Source of the DNA: Albimonas sp963977235
GTDB lineage: Bacteria; Pseudomonadota; Alphaproteobacteria; Rhodobacterales; Rhodobacteraceae
DNA length: 64,000 nucleotides
Reading direction: 5' to 3'
NCBI RefSeq assembly: GCF_963977235.1
Contig: NZ_CAXBOD010000018.1
Location: 1 to 64,000 of the forward strand
A model generated the notes under the pieces. That model was not told the origin of the DNA, made no database searches, and saw only the letters and a program-made list of their open reading frames with translations. Positions 7,533 through 16,623 of this stretch are shown in pieces. Both the position numbers and the translations under genes were made by a program. Numbering within the stretch: the first letter of the stretch is position 1; each line of letters begins with the position of its first letter.

Positions 7533-8078
7533 TCACATCTCGGGGTCGACGCCTTCAGGCAGGTCGGCCTCGAACACGTTCAGCGTCAGCGAGACCATCG
7601 CGTAGTAGCCGTTGATCCCCACCAGATCGACAAGCCCGTCGCGGCCCAGGATCGCCAGCGTCCGCTCATAAAGCTCGGGCGCAACGGTGCGGTCACGCTG
7701 GGCGGCGAGGCTGAATTCGTGGCAGATCGCCTCCTGTTCGTCGGCGAAGGGCGGGGGAGCGCCGTCGCGGATCGCGTCCAGAACCGCCTCGGAGACGCCC
7801 GCGTCGAGCGCCATGCGCTTGTGGGCGTACCACTCGAACTGGGCGCTCCAGACGCGGGCCACGGTGCAGATCGCGATCTCGGACAGGCGCGGGGGCAACG
7901 AGGAGCCGAAGCGGCAGTAGGCGCCCAGCTCCTGGGCCGGCGCGGCGAGGCCGGGGCGGTGCAGCCAGAAGCCCAGCGGGCCGATGATGGCGCCGCGAGG
8001 GCCCGAAAGGATGGTCTGCGCCACCTCTTTCTGAGCGTCGGACATCTGCGAGGGCTCGGGCGGGGCGAGGCGGGCCAA
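7533..8078 (-). CDS. Carboxymuconolactone decarboxylase family protein
   Basis: The 181-residue protein has the AhpD/CMD helical fold: SLPPRLSEIAICTVARVWSAQFEW and YAHKRMALDAGVS, followed by a second helical hairpin. CMD-like proteins include decarboxylases and alkylhydroperoxidases. Here the peroxidatic C-x-x-C of AhpD is absent; one Cys (AICTV) and the His of YAHKR remain, as in the non-peroxidase class. The start was set to TTG at 8078 because AGGGAGA lies six bases upstream and the resulting N-terminus (MARLAPPEPSQMSDAQKEV) is typical of the family. The ATG eleven codons later is a weaker choice. The substrate is unknown. Confidence 0.85.
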   Translation of the reverse strand: MARLAPPEPSQMSDAQKEVAQTILSGPRGAIIGPLGFWLHRPGLAAPAQELGAYCRFGSSLPPRLSEIAICTVARVWSAQFEWYAHKRMALDAGVSEAVLDAIRDGAPPPFADEQEAICHEFSLAAQRDRTVAPELYERTLAILGRDGLVDLVGINGYYAMVSLTLNVFEADLPEGVDPEM

Positions 8079-8445
8079 GGGCGGTCTCCCTGATCGTGTC
8101 TTGTGTGAGGACCCCGACCATGGCCCGCCGCGCGCCCCGCGTCCATCGCCAGCGAAGCGGGGATGGACCGGGGGCCGGAGGGGGAAGGCGAACCGTGCGC
8201 GCACCCTCGAAACATGGATCGGGCGGGCGCATCGGGGAGCGAACTGGCGGGGAGATCCGGGGTTTCGGAAGGGGCGCCGGACGCCGCGTCGACGCGGGGC
8301 GCCGGAGGCGGCGTCCGTCGGGGCGCCGGGCGGGGCGGCGGGGCAAGGGATCGCTGGCGGCTTCCGGTAGGGTAAGCTATCGTGAACCCGTCCGGGAGCG
8401 GTTGCCGCCCCTTGCGGACGCGTTTCAATCCCTTGGGGGGGTGTC
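8079..8445. other. Divergent intergenic region
   Basis: This gap lies between divergent genes and must hold both promoters. Visible structure: an imperfect inverted repeat around 8275-8330 built on GGACGCCG ... CGGCGTCC. No -10/-35 pair was convincing. No ORF with a ribosome site was seen. Confidence 0.5.
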
Positions 8446-9393
8446 ATGTCTCATGCTCGTTTCGCCGTGGCCGCGCTTGTCGCGGGCCTCGGCTTCGCCG
8501 CGCCGGCCGCGGCCTACACCATCAATTCGGACGTCGGCTACGACGGGCTGCGGCTGGACGGATACGGCTCGTTCGGGCTCAATCTGCTCAACGACGATGC
8601 GACGGGGGCCTTCGCCTCGGGCGACGTCGACCTGTTCTCGGCGCTGACGGGCGCCGCCACCACGCTGTCCGGCCTGATCAGCGGCTACATCAACGAGTCC
8701 TTCGCCCACTACATCGAGAACTCGGCCTTCCCCGGCCTGCCCGCGCCCGGCTACGACATCGTCGTGCAGGTGCTCGAGCTCGACGGCGCCGGCAACACGC
8801 TGGCCCAGGCCGGCGGGCTGACGGCGGTCACCGACTTCGACTTCGTGATGCCGACCTACGGCGTCATGCAGATCGACGCGGCCGACCTGACGCTGATGAA
8901 GACCAACAACATCCTCGAGGACGTGATGCTTCACGAGATGATGCACGCGCTCGGCTTCGGCGGCTTCTACTGGAGCGCGAACGGGGTTCTGGCCTCGGCG
9001 GGGGAGTATATCGGGGCCTCGGGCCTCTCGGCCTACGAGATGGAATACGTTCCGGGCGCAAGCTTCATCCCGCTGGAGGACACGGGCGGGAGCGGCACCG
9101 CCGGCTCGCACTGGGATCAGGAGTTCTTCGGCGACAATGCGGGCGGGTCGACCTATGACGAGGAGCTGATGACCGGCTTCATCGGGACCTCGTCGTTCCT
9201 CTCGCAGACCTCGATCTTCAGCCTGCAGGACATCGGCTACGCGCTGGGCGACACGGTGGCGGCGCTCAACGCCGGGCCCCTCTACTATTACGAGCCGCCG
9301 GTGTCGGCGGTGCCGGTTCCCGCGGCGGGGGGGCTGTTGGCCTCGGCGCTGCTGGGGCTGGGGGTCGTCAGGCGGCGGCGGCGCGCGGCCTGA
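8446..9393 (+). CDS. Leishmanolysin-like (M8) metalloprotease with VPLPA-CTERM sorting tail
   Basis: The 315-residue secreted protein has a signal peptide (hydrophobic VAALVAGLGFAAPAAA, cut before YTIN). The zinc site HEMMHALGFG (HExxHxxGxG) is near residue 164. Further on, SHWDQEFFG and ELMTGFIG give the distal His ligand and the MTG turn typical of leishmanolysin-type M8 peptidases. The C-terminus is a sorting signal: VPVPAAGGLLASALLGLG followed by an Arg cluster, matching the VPLPA-CTERM form handled by an exosortase in Rhodobacterales. The protein is therefore probably processed and anchored or released at the cell surface. No exosortase gene is in the window. A G-rich ribosome site lies before the ATG. 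A perfect 24-bp palindrome follows the gene. Confidence 0.88.
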   Translation: MSHARFAVAALVAGLGFAAPAAAYTINSDVGYDGLRLDGYGSFGLNLLNDDATGAFASGDVDLFSALTGAATTLSGLISGYINESFAHYIENSAFPGLPAPGYDIVVQVLELDGAGNTLAQAGGLTAVTDFDFVMPTYGVMQIDAADLTLMKTNNILEDVMLHEMMHALGFGGFYWSANGVLASAGEYIGASGLSAYEMEYVPGASFIPLEDTGGSGTAGSHWDQEFFGDNAGGSTYDEELMTGFIGTSSFLSQTSIFSLQDIGYALGDTVAALNAGPLYYYEPPVSAVPVPAAGGLLASALLGLGVVRRRRRAA

Positions 9394-9446
9394 TCGCGGG
9401 GTCCGTGCGCGGGGCCGAGCCCGCGCGCAAGCCGGAACGACGGACA

Positions 9447-9470
9447 GCGGCCGCCCCCGGGGGCGGCCGC
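9447..9470. terminator. Palindromic hairpin between convergent genes
   Basis: A perfect 24-bp palindrome (GCGGCCGCCCCC and its complement) lies between the convergent protease and nucleotidase genes. There is no U-tract in either direction, so intrinsic termination is only possible, not shown. Confidence 0.5.
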
Positions 9471-9483
9471 TTCGCGTTCTGGG

Positions 9484-11457
9484 TCAAAGGGTGATGCGGT
9501 AGCGGGCGAACCCGTCCGCGCCCTCGCCGGCGGGCTCGATGCGCACGCCTTCGACTGCGCCGGCGTAGTCGCGTCCGCCGGGGCCGGTGTCGAAGACCAC
9601 CGTGGTTCCCGCCATCGGCGCGAAGGACCAGTTGGCGTCGGCCGAGGGGTTGATCGTGCCCTGATCGACGATGTAGCGCACGATCACGTCGCGGTTGGTG
9701 TCGGGAGCGACGAACACGACCTTGTCTTCGGTCACGCCAGGGAAGTTGCCGCCGCCGCCGGCGCGATAGTTGTTGGTGGCGATGACGAATCTGGCCTGCG
9801 GATCGATCGGGGCGCCCTCGAATTCAAGGTCGACGATGCGGCTGGCCTCTGGGCTGACCACCGCCCCGTCGCGGTCGTATTTCGCCGGCTGCGAGAGGTC
9901 GATCCGGTAGCTGACCCCGTCAATCACGTCGAAGTTGTAGGAGGGGAAGCCCGGGTTGATCAGGGGCGCGTCGCTGGCCCCCGGCTCGACCTGGTTGAAG
10001 ATGCCCGCCGACATCTCCAGCCACTCCTTCACGTCGGCGCCCGTGATCAGCATGGCGCGCGCGGTGTTGGGATAGAGGTAGAGGTCGGCGACGTTCTTGA
10101 TGGCGATGGGGCCGGTCTTGACCTCGGTGTAGTACTCCGGCCCGCCGCGGCCGCCGGCCTTGAAGGGGGCGGCGGCGGAGAGGATCGGCAGGTCCGCATG
10201 CTCGGAGCCCGCCAGCATCTGCCCGATGTACCAGGTCTGGGCGTTCGAGACGATCTGGACCGAAGGATCGTCGGCCACCAGCGCGAAGTAGGAGTGCAGC
10301 GGCGCCGAGGTCTCGCCGACCGCGCGGCGCACGTAGGCGAGCGTCGCCTCGTGGTCGGCGCGCGCGGCCTCCTCGACGGCGGCGACGCTCTCGACCAGGG
10401 GGACGTTGTTGCGCTCGACCCGCTCGTAGATCGGGCGGGCCTCGGTCTGGGCCGAGACCACGCGCCACTGGCCGCCCTCGCGCTCGATCATCAGGTCGAT
10501 CAGGCCCATGTGGGAGCCCCAGAAGCCGGCCATCACCCCGGGCTTGCCCGCGATCGTGCCCTTGCCGACGTCGAGTCCCGCGACGCCCTCGTACTTGGGC
10601 CCGGGGAAGTCGAGGTGGCTGTGGCCGGTGACGATGGCGTCGATCCCCTCGACCGCGGCGAGCGGGATGGCCGCGTTCTCCATCATCGGCGCGTAGGCGT
10701 CCGAGCCGATGCCGGTGTGGGCGAGCGCGATCACCAGGTCGGCGCCTTCTTCGCGGATCCGGGGGACCCAGGCGCGGGCGGCCTCGACGATGTCGCGGGT
10801 CTCGACGTTGCCCTCGAGGTGGCGCTTGTCCCAGGACATGATCTGGGGGGGCGTGAAGCCGATCAGGCCGAGCTTGAGCGCATGCGTTTCGCCGGCGCCG
10901 TCGGTGACCTGGGCGTCCACGATCACGTAGGGGGGCAGCCAGAGGTCGTCGGCGCGGGGCTGGGCGGCGAGCTGGCCGCGGGCGACGTTGGCGCACACGA
11001 ACGGGAAGTTCGCGCCGGCCAGCACCTTGTCCATGAAGCTCAGGCCGTAGTTGAACTCATGGTTGCCCAGCGTCGAGCAGGCGTAGCCCAGCGTGTTCAT
11101 CGCCGCGATCACGGGGTGGACGTCGCCCTCCTTCATGCCGCGTTCATAGGCGATGTAGTCGCCCATAGGATTGCCCTGCAGGAAGTCGCCGTTGTCGACG
11201 AGGATCGCGTTGGCGGCCTCGGCCCGGATCCCCTCGATCAGGGCGGCGGTGCGCGAGAGGCCCATCGAGTCGTTGGGCTTGTCGGCGTAGTAGTCGTAGG
11301 GGAACACGTGCACGTGCAGGTCGGTGGTCGACATCACCCGCAGGTGCGCCTGGCCGGCGGCGGCGCGGGCCGAGAACGGGTGCAGCGCGATCAGCGCGCC
11401 GGCGGCGGCGCCGGCCTGCAGCAGGCGGCGGCGGCCGAGATCGATGGGGCGGGGCAT
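9484..11457 (-). CDS. cpdB: 2',3'-cyclic-nucleotide 2'-phosphodiesterase / 3'-nucleotidase, Tat-exported
   Basis: The 657-residue periplasmic enzyme hydrolyses 2',3'-cyclic nucleotides and 3'-nucleotides, so the cell can take phosphate and nucleosides from extracellular RNA breakdown products. A Tat signal is present (LGRRRLLQAGAAAGALIALH, cut near ARAAAG). The metallophosphoesterase domain shows DLHVHVFPYDYY, LVDNGDFLQGNP, LGNHEFNYGL and GHSHLDFPG. The second half is the 5'-nucleotidase C-terminal domain, with an NNYRAGGGGNFPG substrate loop. The length equals that of the family. AGGGAG lies nine bases before the ATG. It is a single gene on the minus strand. Confidence 0.95.
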   Translation of the reverse strand: MPRPIDLGRRRLLQAGAAAGALIALHPFSARAAAGQAHLRVMSTTDLHVHVFPYDYYADKPNDSMGLSRTAALIEGIRAEAANAILVDNGDFLQGNPMGDYIAYERGMKEGDVHPVIAAMNTLGYACSTLGNHEFNYGLSFMDKVLAGANFPFVCANVARGQLAAQPRADDLWLPPYVIVDAQVTDGAGETHALKLGLIGFTPPQIMSWDKRHLEGNVETRDIVEAARAWVPRIREEGADLVIALAHTGIGSDAYAPMMENAAIPLAAVEGIDAIVTGHSHLDFPGPKYEGVAGLDVGKGTIAGKPGVMAGFWGSHMGLIDLMIEREGGQWRVVSAQTEARPIYERVERNNVPLVESVAAVEEAARADHEATLAYVRRAVGETSAPLHSYFALVADDPSVQIVSNAQTWYIGQMLAGSEHADLPILSAAAPFKAGGRGGPEYYTEVKTGPIAIKNVADLYLYPNTARAMLITGADVKEWLEMSAGIFNQVEPGASDAPLINPGFPSYNFDVIDGVSYRIDLSQPAKYDRDGAVVSPEASRIVDLEFEGAPIDPQARFVIATNNYRAGGGGNFPGVTEDKVVFVAPDTNRDVIVRYIVDQGTINPSADANWSFAPMAGTTVVFDTGPGGRDYAGAVEGVRIEPAGEGADGFARYRITL

Positions 11458-11728
11458 GGGGGGACACTCCCTGACGTTGGGGGGCGGGCGACGAGGCGCG
11501 CGCCGTGGTTTGCGGGCGCAATCATGCGCCCGCGGGCGCGGACCGTCATCCGCCGATGTCGCAGGCGCATGACGGGGCCGCGACGGTTCTGCGAAATGGT
11601 CCGCGGCGCGCGGCGACAGGAACCGCGCGCCGCGCGGAGACCCGGGCGCCGGTGAGCGGCGGCGCGCCGGGCCCCCTCGGGGCGTCGGCGCACCAGCCGC
11701 CGCCCCGGTTCGGCCTTCGTCCTCGGCG

Positions 11729-12880
11729 TCAGTTGCGCGGGTAGGCGCCCATCCGCTTGGCGATGATCTGCAGCATGACCTCGTCGGCCCCGCCGCCGAT
11801 CGAGGTCAGGCGCAGGTCGCGGTAGCAGCGTGAGACGAAATTCTCCCACATGAAGCCCTGGCCGCCGAAATATTGCAGGCACGCGTCGGGGACCGCGCGC
11901 GCGAGCCGCCCCGCCTTCAGCTTGGCCATCGAGGCGAGGGTGGTGACGTCCTCTCCCTCCAGCATCAGCTCGAGCGCGCGCCAGGCCATGGCGCGCAGGG
12001 CCTCGACCTCGGTCTGCAGTTCGGCGAGCTTGAAATGGACCGACTGGTTGTCGAGCACGGGCTTGCCGAAGACGCGACGCTCGGAGGTGTAGGCGATGGT
12101 GTCCTCGATGCACATCTCGAGGGTGCGGCACTTCACGAAGCAGGCCGAGAGGCGCTCCTCCTGGAACTGCTGCATCTGCATCTGGAAGCCGCGGCCTTCC
12201 TGGCCGATCAGATGGGACTTGGGGACCCGCACGCCGTCGAAGAAGATCTGGGCGGTGTCCGAGGCGCGCATCCCCAGCTTCTGCAGGGGTTTGGAGACCT
12301 CGATCCCGCTGGCGTCCATCGGCACCAGGATCAGCGACTTGTTGGAATGCTTCGACCCGTCGGAGGTGTTGGCGAGCAGGCACAGCCAGTCGGCCTGGGT
12401 GGCGTTGGTGATCCACATCTTGGTGCCGGTGATCACGTAGTCGCCGCCGTCGGCCACCGCCTGGGTGGCGATCTGGGAGACGTCGGAGCCCGCCTGCGGC
12501 TCGCTGACCGCGATCGAGGCGACCATCTTGCCCTCGATCACCGGGCGCAGCCAGTTGCGGCGCAAGGCGTCGGAGCCGAAGCGCGCGACCGCGGGCGTGG
12601 CCATGTCGGTCTGCACCGAGACGCCCATGTTCACGCCGTTGCAGCGCGCGGCGCCCAGCGCCTCGAGGAAGCAGGCGTGGTAGGAATAATCGAGGCCCTG
12701 GCCGCCGAACGCCTCGGGCTTGTTGATGCCCAGCAGGCCCAGATCGCCAAGTTTTCCAAGGATTTCGTGGGCGGGCCAGACGCCGGCCTCCTCCCATTCG
12801 TCGGCGCGGGGGTTGACCTCGGTCTCGACGAATCTCGTCATCGTGTCGCGGATGGCGCGATGCTCTTCGGTCAGCCGCAT
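11729..12880 (-). CDS. Acyl-CoA dehydrogenase (citronellyl/isovaleryl-CoA dehydrogenase-like)
   Basis: The 383-residue flavoprotein catalyses alpha,beta-dehydrogenation of an acyl-CoA and passes electrons to ETF. FAD-binding signatures are present: SIAVSEPQAGSDVSQ and TKMWITNATQADW. The C-terminal helical domain carries YTSERRVFGKPVLDNQSVHFKLAE and YFGGQGFMWE. The usual C-terminal catalytic Glu loop (YEGT) reads IGGGADEV here, so the base is not at that position. A Glu in QEERLSACF is placed like the base of isovaleryl- and long-chain enzymes. GGAGGA sits eight bases before the ATG. The divergent arrangement of repeats upstream and the TetR gene just upstream on the same strand suggest regulation by that repressor. 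The substrate is not determined. Confidence 0.9.
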   Translation of the reverse strand: MRLTEEHRAIRDTMTRFVETEVNPRADEWEEAGVWPAHEILGKLGDLGLLGINKPEAFGGQGLDYSYHACFLEALGAARCNGVNMGVSVQTDMATPAVARFGSDALRRNWLRPVIEGKMVASIAVSEPQAGSDVSQIATQAVADGGDYVITGTKMWITNATQADWLCLLANTSDGSKHSNKSLILVPMDASGIEVSKPLQKLGMRASDTAQIFFDGVRVPKSHLIGQEGRGFQMQMQQFQEERLSACFVKCRTLEMCIEDTIAYTSERRVFGKPVLDNQSVHFKLAELQTEVEALRAMAWRALELMLEGEDVTTLASMAKLKAGRLARAVPDACLQYFGGQGFMWENFVSRCYRDLRLTSIGGGADEVMLQIIAKRMGAYPRN

Positions 12881-12952
12881 GGGCCGATTCCTCCCCGGAT
12901 GATCCTTGTTGGCCGTCTGGTTCAGCCCGGCGTTGCGGGCGGTGCGGCCCGT

Positions 12953-12973
12953 TTAACTAACTCCTTAACTAAC
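12953..12973. promoter_or_regulatory. Direct repeat TTAACTAAC upstream of the acyl-CoA dehydrogenase
   Basis: TTAACTAAC occurs at 12953-12961 and 12965-12973, a 12-base period, inside an AT-rich island of GC-rich DNA. It lies about 75 bases before the acyl-CoA dehydrogenase start, where a promoter or operator would be expected. Confidence 0.45.
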
Positions 12974-13036
12974 CGACGGGCAAGCGGAGTCCGCCGGCCG
13001 GCGGCCGGTTGCGCGGGGAGGGCGGGCAGGGGGCGG

Positions 13037-13762
13037 TCAGGCCTGGCGGGCGAGGGCGCCTTCCAGGCGCGCGGCCGCCTGTTCCAGCCGCGCGGCGGCC
13101 TCGCGCAGGGCGGCGGCGTCGTCGTCGCCGGCCTCGCGCGCGGCGGGCGCGCGGCCGAGGCCCGCCAGGAACGCGTCGACCACCGGGCCGGCGGTGGCCG
13201 CGGGGATCTCGGCGACCGGCACGCCCTTGGTCAGCGCCGCCCGGCAGGCGTAGCCGAGCCCGCCGTAGAACATCGCCCGCATCATCGAGGGGGCGAGATC
13301 CTCGCGCAGCTCGCCCGACGTCGCCCCCTCGCGCGCCACGTGGTCGAAGACCTCGGTGTAGCCGTGATGCATCCGGTAGGCGTCCGAGGAGCGGTATTCC
13401 TCGATGAAACCGATCTGGTAGGTCAGGCGGGCGAAGATCTTCCAGGCGGGGGCCACCGCCGACAGCCAGTGCTCGGCCAGGAAGGCCAGCCGGGGCTGGG
13501 CGCCTGCAAGCCGGGCGACCCCGGCCTGCGCCTCGCGCGTGAGGCGGGCGTAGAAGCGGCGCTGCACGGCGTCGAACAGCGCGTCCTTGCCGCGGAAATA
13601 CAGGTAGACGGTCCCCTCGGCCACGCCGGCGGCGCGGGCGATGTCGGCGACCCGCGCATTCTCGAACCCGTGGATCGAGAAGGCGTCGAGGGCGGCGTCC
13701 ACGATCTGGCGCTCCATCTCCTCGACCCGCTGGCGGCGGGTGCTCTGGGGTCGTCTGGTCAC
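13037..13762 (-). CDS. TetR-family transcriptional repressor
   Basis: The 241-residue protein has an N-terminal TetR DNA-binding domain. A helix-turn-helix is visible in DAFSIHGFENARVADIARAAGVAEGTVYLYFRGKDALF. The C-terminal ligand domain resembles those of fatty-acid-responsive regulators, and its last 50 residues are an Ala/Glu/Arg-rich helix. The start was set at GTG 13762, which has GGAG six bases upstream. A longer ATG frame exists to 13888, but its extra residues are poorly protein-like and would cover the operator. The gene precedes an acyl-CoA dehydrogenase on the same strand. A palindrome at 13813-13827 fits autoregulation. The ligand is probably an acyl-CoA, by inference from context. 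Confidence 0.88.
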   Translation of the reverse strand: MTRRPQSTRRQRVEEMERQIVDAALDAFSIHGFENARVADIARAAGVAEGTVYLYFRGKDALFDAVQRRFYARLTREAQAGVARLAGAQPRLAFLAEHWLSAVAPAWKIFARLTYQIGFIEEYRSSDAYRMHHGYTEVFDHVAREGATSGELREDLAPSMMRAMFYGGLGYACRAALTKGVPVAEIPAATAGPVVDAFLAGLGRAPAAREAGDDDAAALREAAARLEQAAARLEGALARQA

Positions 13763-13812
13763 GCAGGGCTCCGGGCGGTCGGCGGGCAGGGGGGCGAAAG
13801 GCGCGGGCGGGG

Positions 13813-13861
13813 ATGAGTCCGACTCATGATTCTTGAGATGCGACTCAGTTCGCCCATGAGT
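13813..13861. promoter_or_regulatory. Palindromic operator candidate for the TetR regulator
   Basis: ATGAGTCCGACTCAT at 13813-13827 is a perfect dyad around one central base. A second, outward pair of the same half-site follows: ACTCA at 13843-13847 and TGAGT at 13857-13861. Both lie just upstream of the TetR start. The repeated GAGTC half-site is what a dimeric TetR protein would recognise. Confidence 0.55.
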
Positions 13862-13895
13862 TGACCTCAGGTCGGCGACCGGGCGCAAGGCCGAG

Positions 13896-13939
13896 TGCGG
13901 CGCCGAAAAGTAATTGCTGCGGCGCCAAAAAGAATTCGG
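13896..13939. repeat. 22-bp tandem direct repeat in the TetR-liv gap
   Basis: Two adjacent 22-base units (13896-13917 and 13918-13939) share TGCGGCGCC, then an A-rich run, then AATT. They lie in the AT-richer part of the divergent gap. They could be a regulator site or a remnant of local duplication. Confidence 0.5.
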
Positions 13940-14116
13940 AAGCCCATCAACTTCAATCTGTTGAACGAGTGGTCAGCAAGCCTGACATTTTCATGAAGCC
14001 CCTGTGAAACCGCTGGAATCGCCGGTTATTCAGGCGCTTGATATGCGTCGGCAAATCTGTTGGACTGCTGGGAAGTCCAACAAGATCGCGCAACCACGCG
14101 ACGTCAGGGAGGAGAC

Positions 14117-14233
14117 ATGAACGGCATGACCGCCTCGGGCGGACGGATCTCGGCTGCGCCGGGCATCCGGTCCATACCTCTATTCAACGCCAGCGTGCGC
14201 GCGCCGGCCCATCTTTACGGAGGGGCTCGATGA
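14117..14233 (+). CDS. 38-codon leader ORF overlapping livG
   Basis: A short frame of 38 codons begins at ATG 14117, with a near-perfect ribosome site AGGGAGGAG four bases upstream. It ends with TGA overlapping the ATG of livG (ATGA at 14230-14233). The livG ribosome site (GGAGG) lies inside this frame. Translation of the leader would therefore be coupled to that of livG. The predicted peptide is not hydrophobic, has no run of Leu, Ile or Val, and resembles nothing I know. It may be a regulatory upstream ORF rather than a functional protein. It is shorter than most annotation cut-offs. Confidence 0.5.
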   Translation: MNGMTASGGRISAAPGIRSIPLFNASVRAPAHLYGGAR

Positions 14234-15026
14234 ACGCGCCCATGCGGCCCGCCGCGGCCGGCGCCACGCCGGTGATCGCGGTCGAGAACGTGACCGTCCG
14301 CTTCGGCGGCATCGTGGCGCTGGACGGGATCGAGTTCGATATCCACGAGGGCGAGATCCTGGGCCTGATCGGGCCCAACGGCGCCGGCAAGACCACGCTC
14401 TTCAACTGCCTCAGCCGGCTCTACACGCCCAACGACGGCGACATCCGCTACAAGGGGACCACGATCCTGGGCCAGCCCGCCCACAAGATCGCGGGGCTCG
14501 GCATCGGGCGCACCTTCCAGAACGTGGCGAGCTTCTCGAACCTGAGCGTGCGCGACAACATCCGCGTCGGCGCGCACTCGGCCTCGAAGTCGGACCCGGT
14601 CTCGGACTCGCTGCGTCTGCCCTGGGTGCGCAAGGGCGAGCGCGACATCGACGTCCGCGTGCAGGAGCTGATCGACTGGCTGGAGCTGAACGAGGTCGCG
14701 GACCTGCCGGTCGCGGGCCTGCCGTTCGGCACCCAGAAGCGGGTCGAGATGGCCCGCGCCATGGCGACCGAGCCCAAGCTGCTGCTGCTCGACGAGCCTG
14801 CGGGCGGCCTCAACCACGACGAGGTCGAGGAACTGGGCAAGCTGATCCGCATGGTGCGCGACGAGCGGGGCGTCACCGTCCTGCTGGTGGAGCATCACAT
14901 GGCGCTGGTGATGTCGGTCTCGGACCGGGTGGTGGTGCTGAACTTCGGCCGCAAGATCGCCGAGGGCACCCCCGAGGAGGTCCAGAAGAACCCCGAAGTG
15001 ATCGCAGCCTACCTGGGAGGCGACGA

Positions 15027-15030
<4 letters not shown>
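14230..15030 (+). CDS. livG: Branched-chain amino acid type ABC transporter ATPase (LivG)
   Basis: The 266-residue cytoplasmic ATPase belongs to a high-affinity importer of the leucine/isoleucine/valine (HAAT) family. Walker A is GPNGAGKT at residues 48-55 and the Q-loop segment is RTFQNVASF. The signature reads LPFGTQKRVEMARAM, the relaxed form usual in LivG. Walker B is KLLLLDEPAGGLN, followed by VLLVEHHM. The LivG hallmark AYLGGDE closes the protein. The ATG at 14230 has GGAGG upstream and overlaps the stop of a 38-codon leader ORF. The gene is first of livG-livF-livH-livM, with the next start overlapping its stop by four bases. Confidence 0.95.
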
Positions 15031-15740
<710 letters not shown>

Positions 15741-15743
15741 GCG

Positions 15744-16622
15744 ATGGAACTGTTCCTTCAACAGGTTGTCGCGGGCGTCGCCACGGGGGCGATCTATGCC
15801 TGCGTGGCCCTGGCGGTCGTGATGATCTACCAGGCGATCCACCACCTGAACTTCGCCCAGGGCGAGATGGCGATGTTCTCGACCTACATCGCCTGGCAGC
15901 TGCTGCAGTGGGGCCTGCCCTATTTCGTGGTGTTCCCGCTGGTGATCCTGATCAGCTTCGTGGGCGGCTTCGCCATCGAGCGGATCGTGTTCAAGCCGAT
16001 CGAGAACGCGCCGGTGCTGAGCCACATCGTGATCTTCATCGCGCTGTTCGCGATCTTCAACAGCTTCGCCGGCTTCATCTGGGACTTCACCATCAAGGCC
16101 GTGCCCTCGCCCTTCGGGGACGGGCCGCTGTGGGAAGGCGCGATGATCGGCAAGCACCAGGCGGGCATGATCGGCGTGACGCTCGTCGTCCTGCTGCTGC
16201 TGTGGAGCTTCTTCACCTTCACCCGCGTCGGCCTCGCCATGCGGGCGGCGGCGGCGAACCCCGAGAGCGCGCGGCTGGTGGGCATTCGCGTGTCGATGAT
16301 GACGGCGCTCGGCTGGGGCATGGCCTCGGCCATCGGCGCGGTCGCGGGCATGCTGATCGCCCCGGTGGTGTTCCTCGAGCCGAACATGATGCTCTCGATC
16401 CTGCTCTACGGGTTCGCGGGCGCGGTTCTGGGCGGGCTGACCAGCCCGCTGGGCGCGGTGATCGGCGGCTTCATCGTCGGCGTCGTCGAGAACCTGGCCG
16501 GCACCTACATCCCCGTCATCGGCGGGGAACTGAAACTGCCCATCGCGCTGTTCCTGATCGTCGCGGTGCTGCTGGTGAAACCCGCGGGCCTGCTGGGCCG
16601 CCGCGTGGTGCAGAGGGTCTGA
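15744..16622 (+). CDS. livH: Branched-chain amino acid type ABC transporter permease (LivH)
   Basis: The 292-residue inner-membrane permease has about eight hydrophobic segments. It starts with the LivH-like QQVVAGVATGAIYACVALA and carries HHLNFAQGEMAMFSTY, close to the usual N-F-A-x-G-E motif. The cytoplasmic coupling loop GLAMRAAAANPESARLVGI matches the family. It begins three bases after livF. With LivM it forms the translocation channel. Confidence 0.95.
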   Translation: MELFLQQVVAGVATGAIYACVALAVVMIYQAIHHLNFAQGEMAMFSTYIAWQLLQWGLPYFVVFPLVILISFVGGFAIERIVFKPIENAPVLSHIVIFIALFAIFNSFAGFIWDFTIKAVPSPFGDGPLWEGAMIGKHQAGMIGVTLVVLLLLWSFFTFTRVGLAMRAAAANPESARLVGIRVSMMTALGWGMASAIGAVAGMLIAPVVFLEPNMMLSILLYGFAGAVLGGLTSPLGAVIGGFIVGVVENLAGTYIPVIGGELKLPIALFLIVAVLLVKPAGLLGRRVVQRV

Positions 16623-16623
16623 C

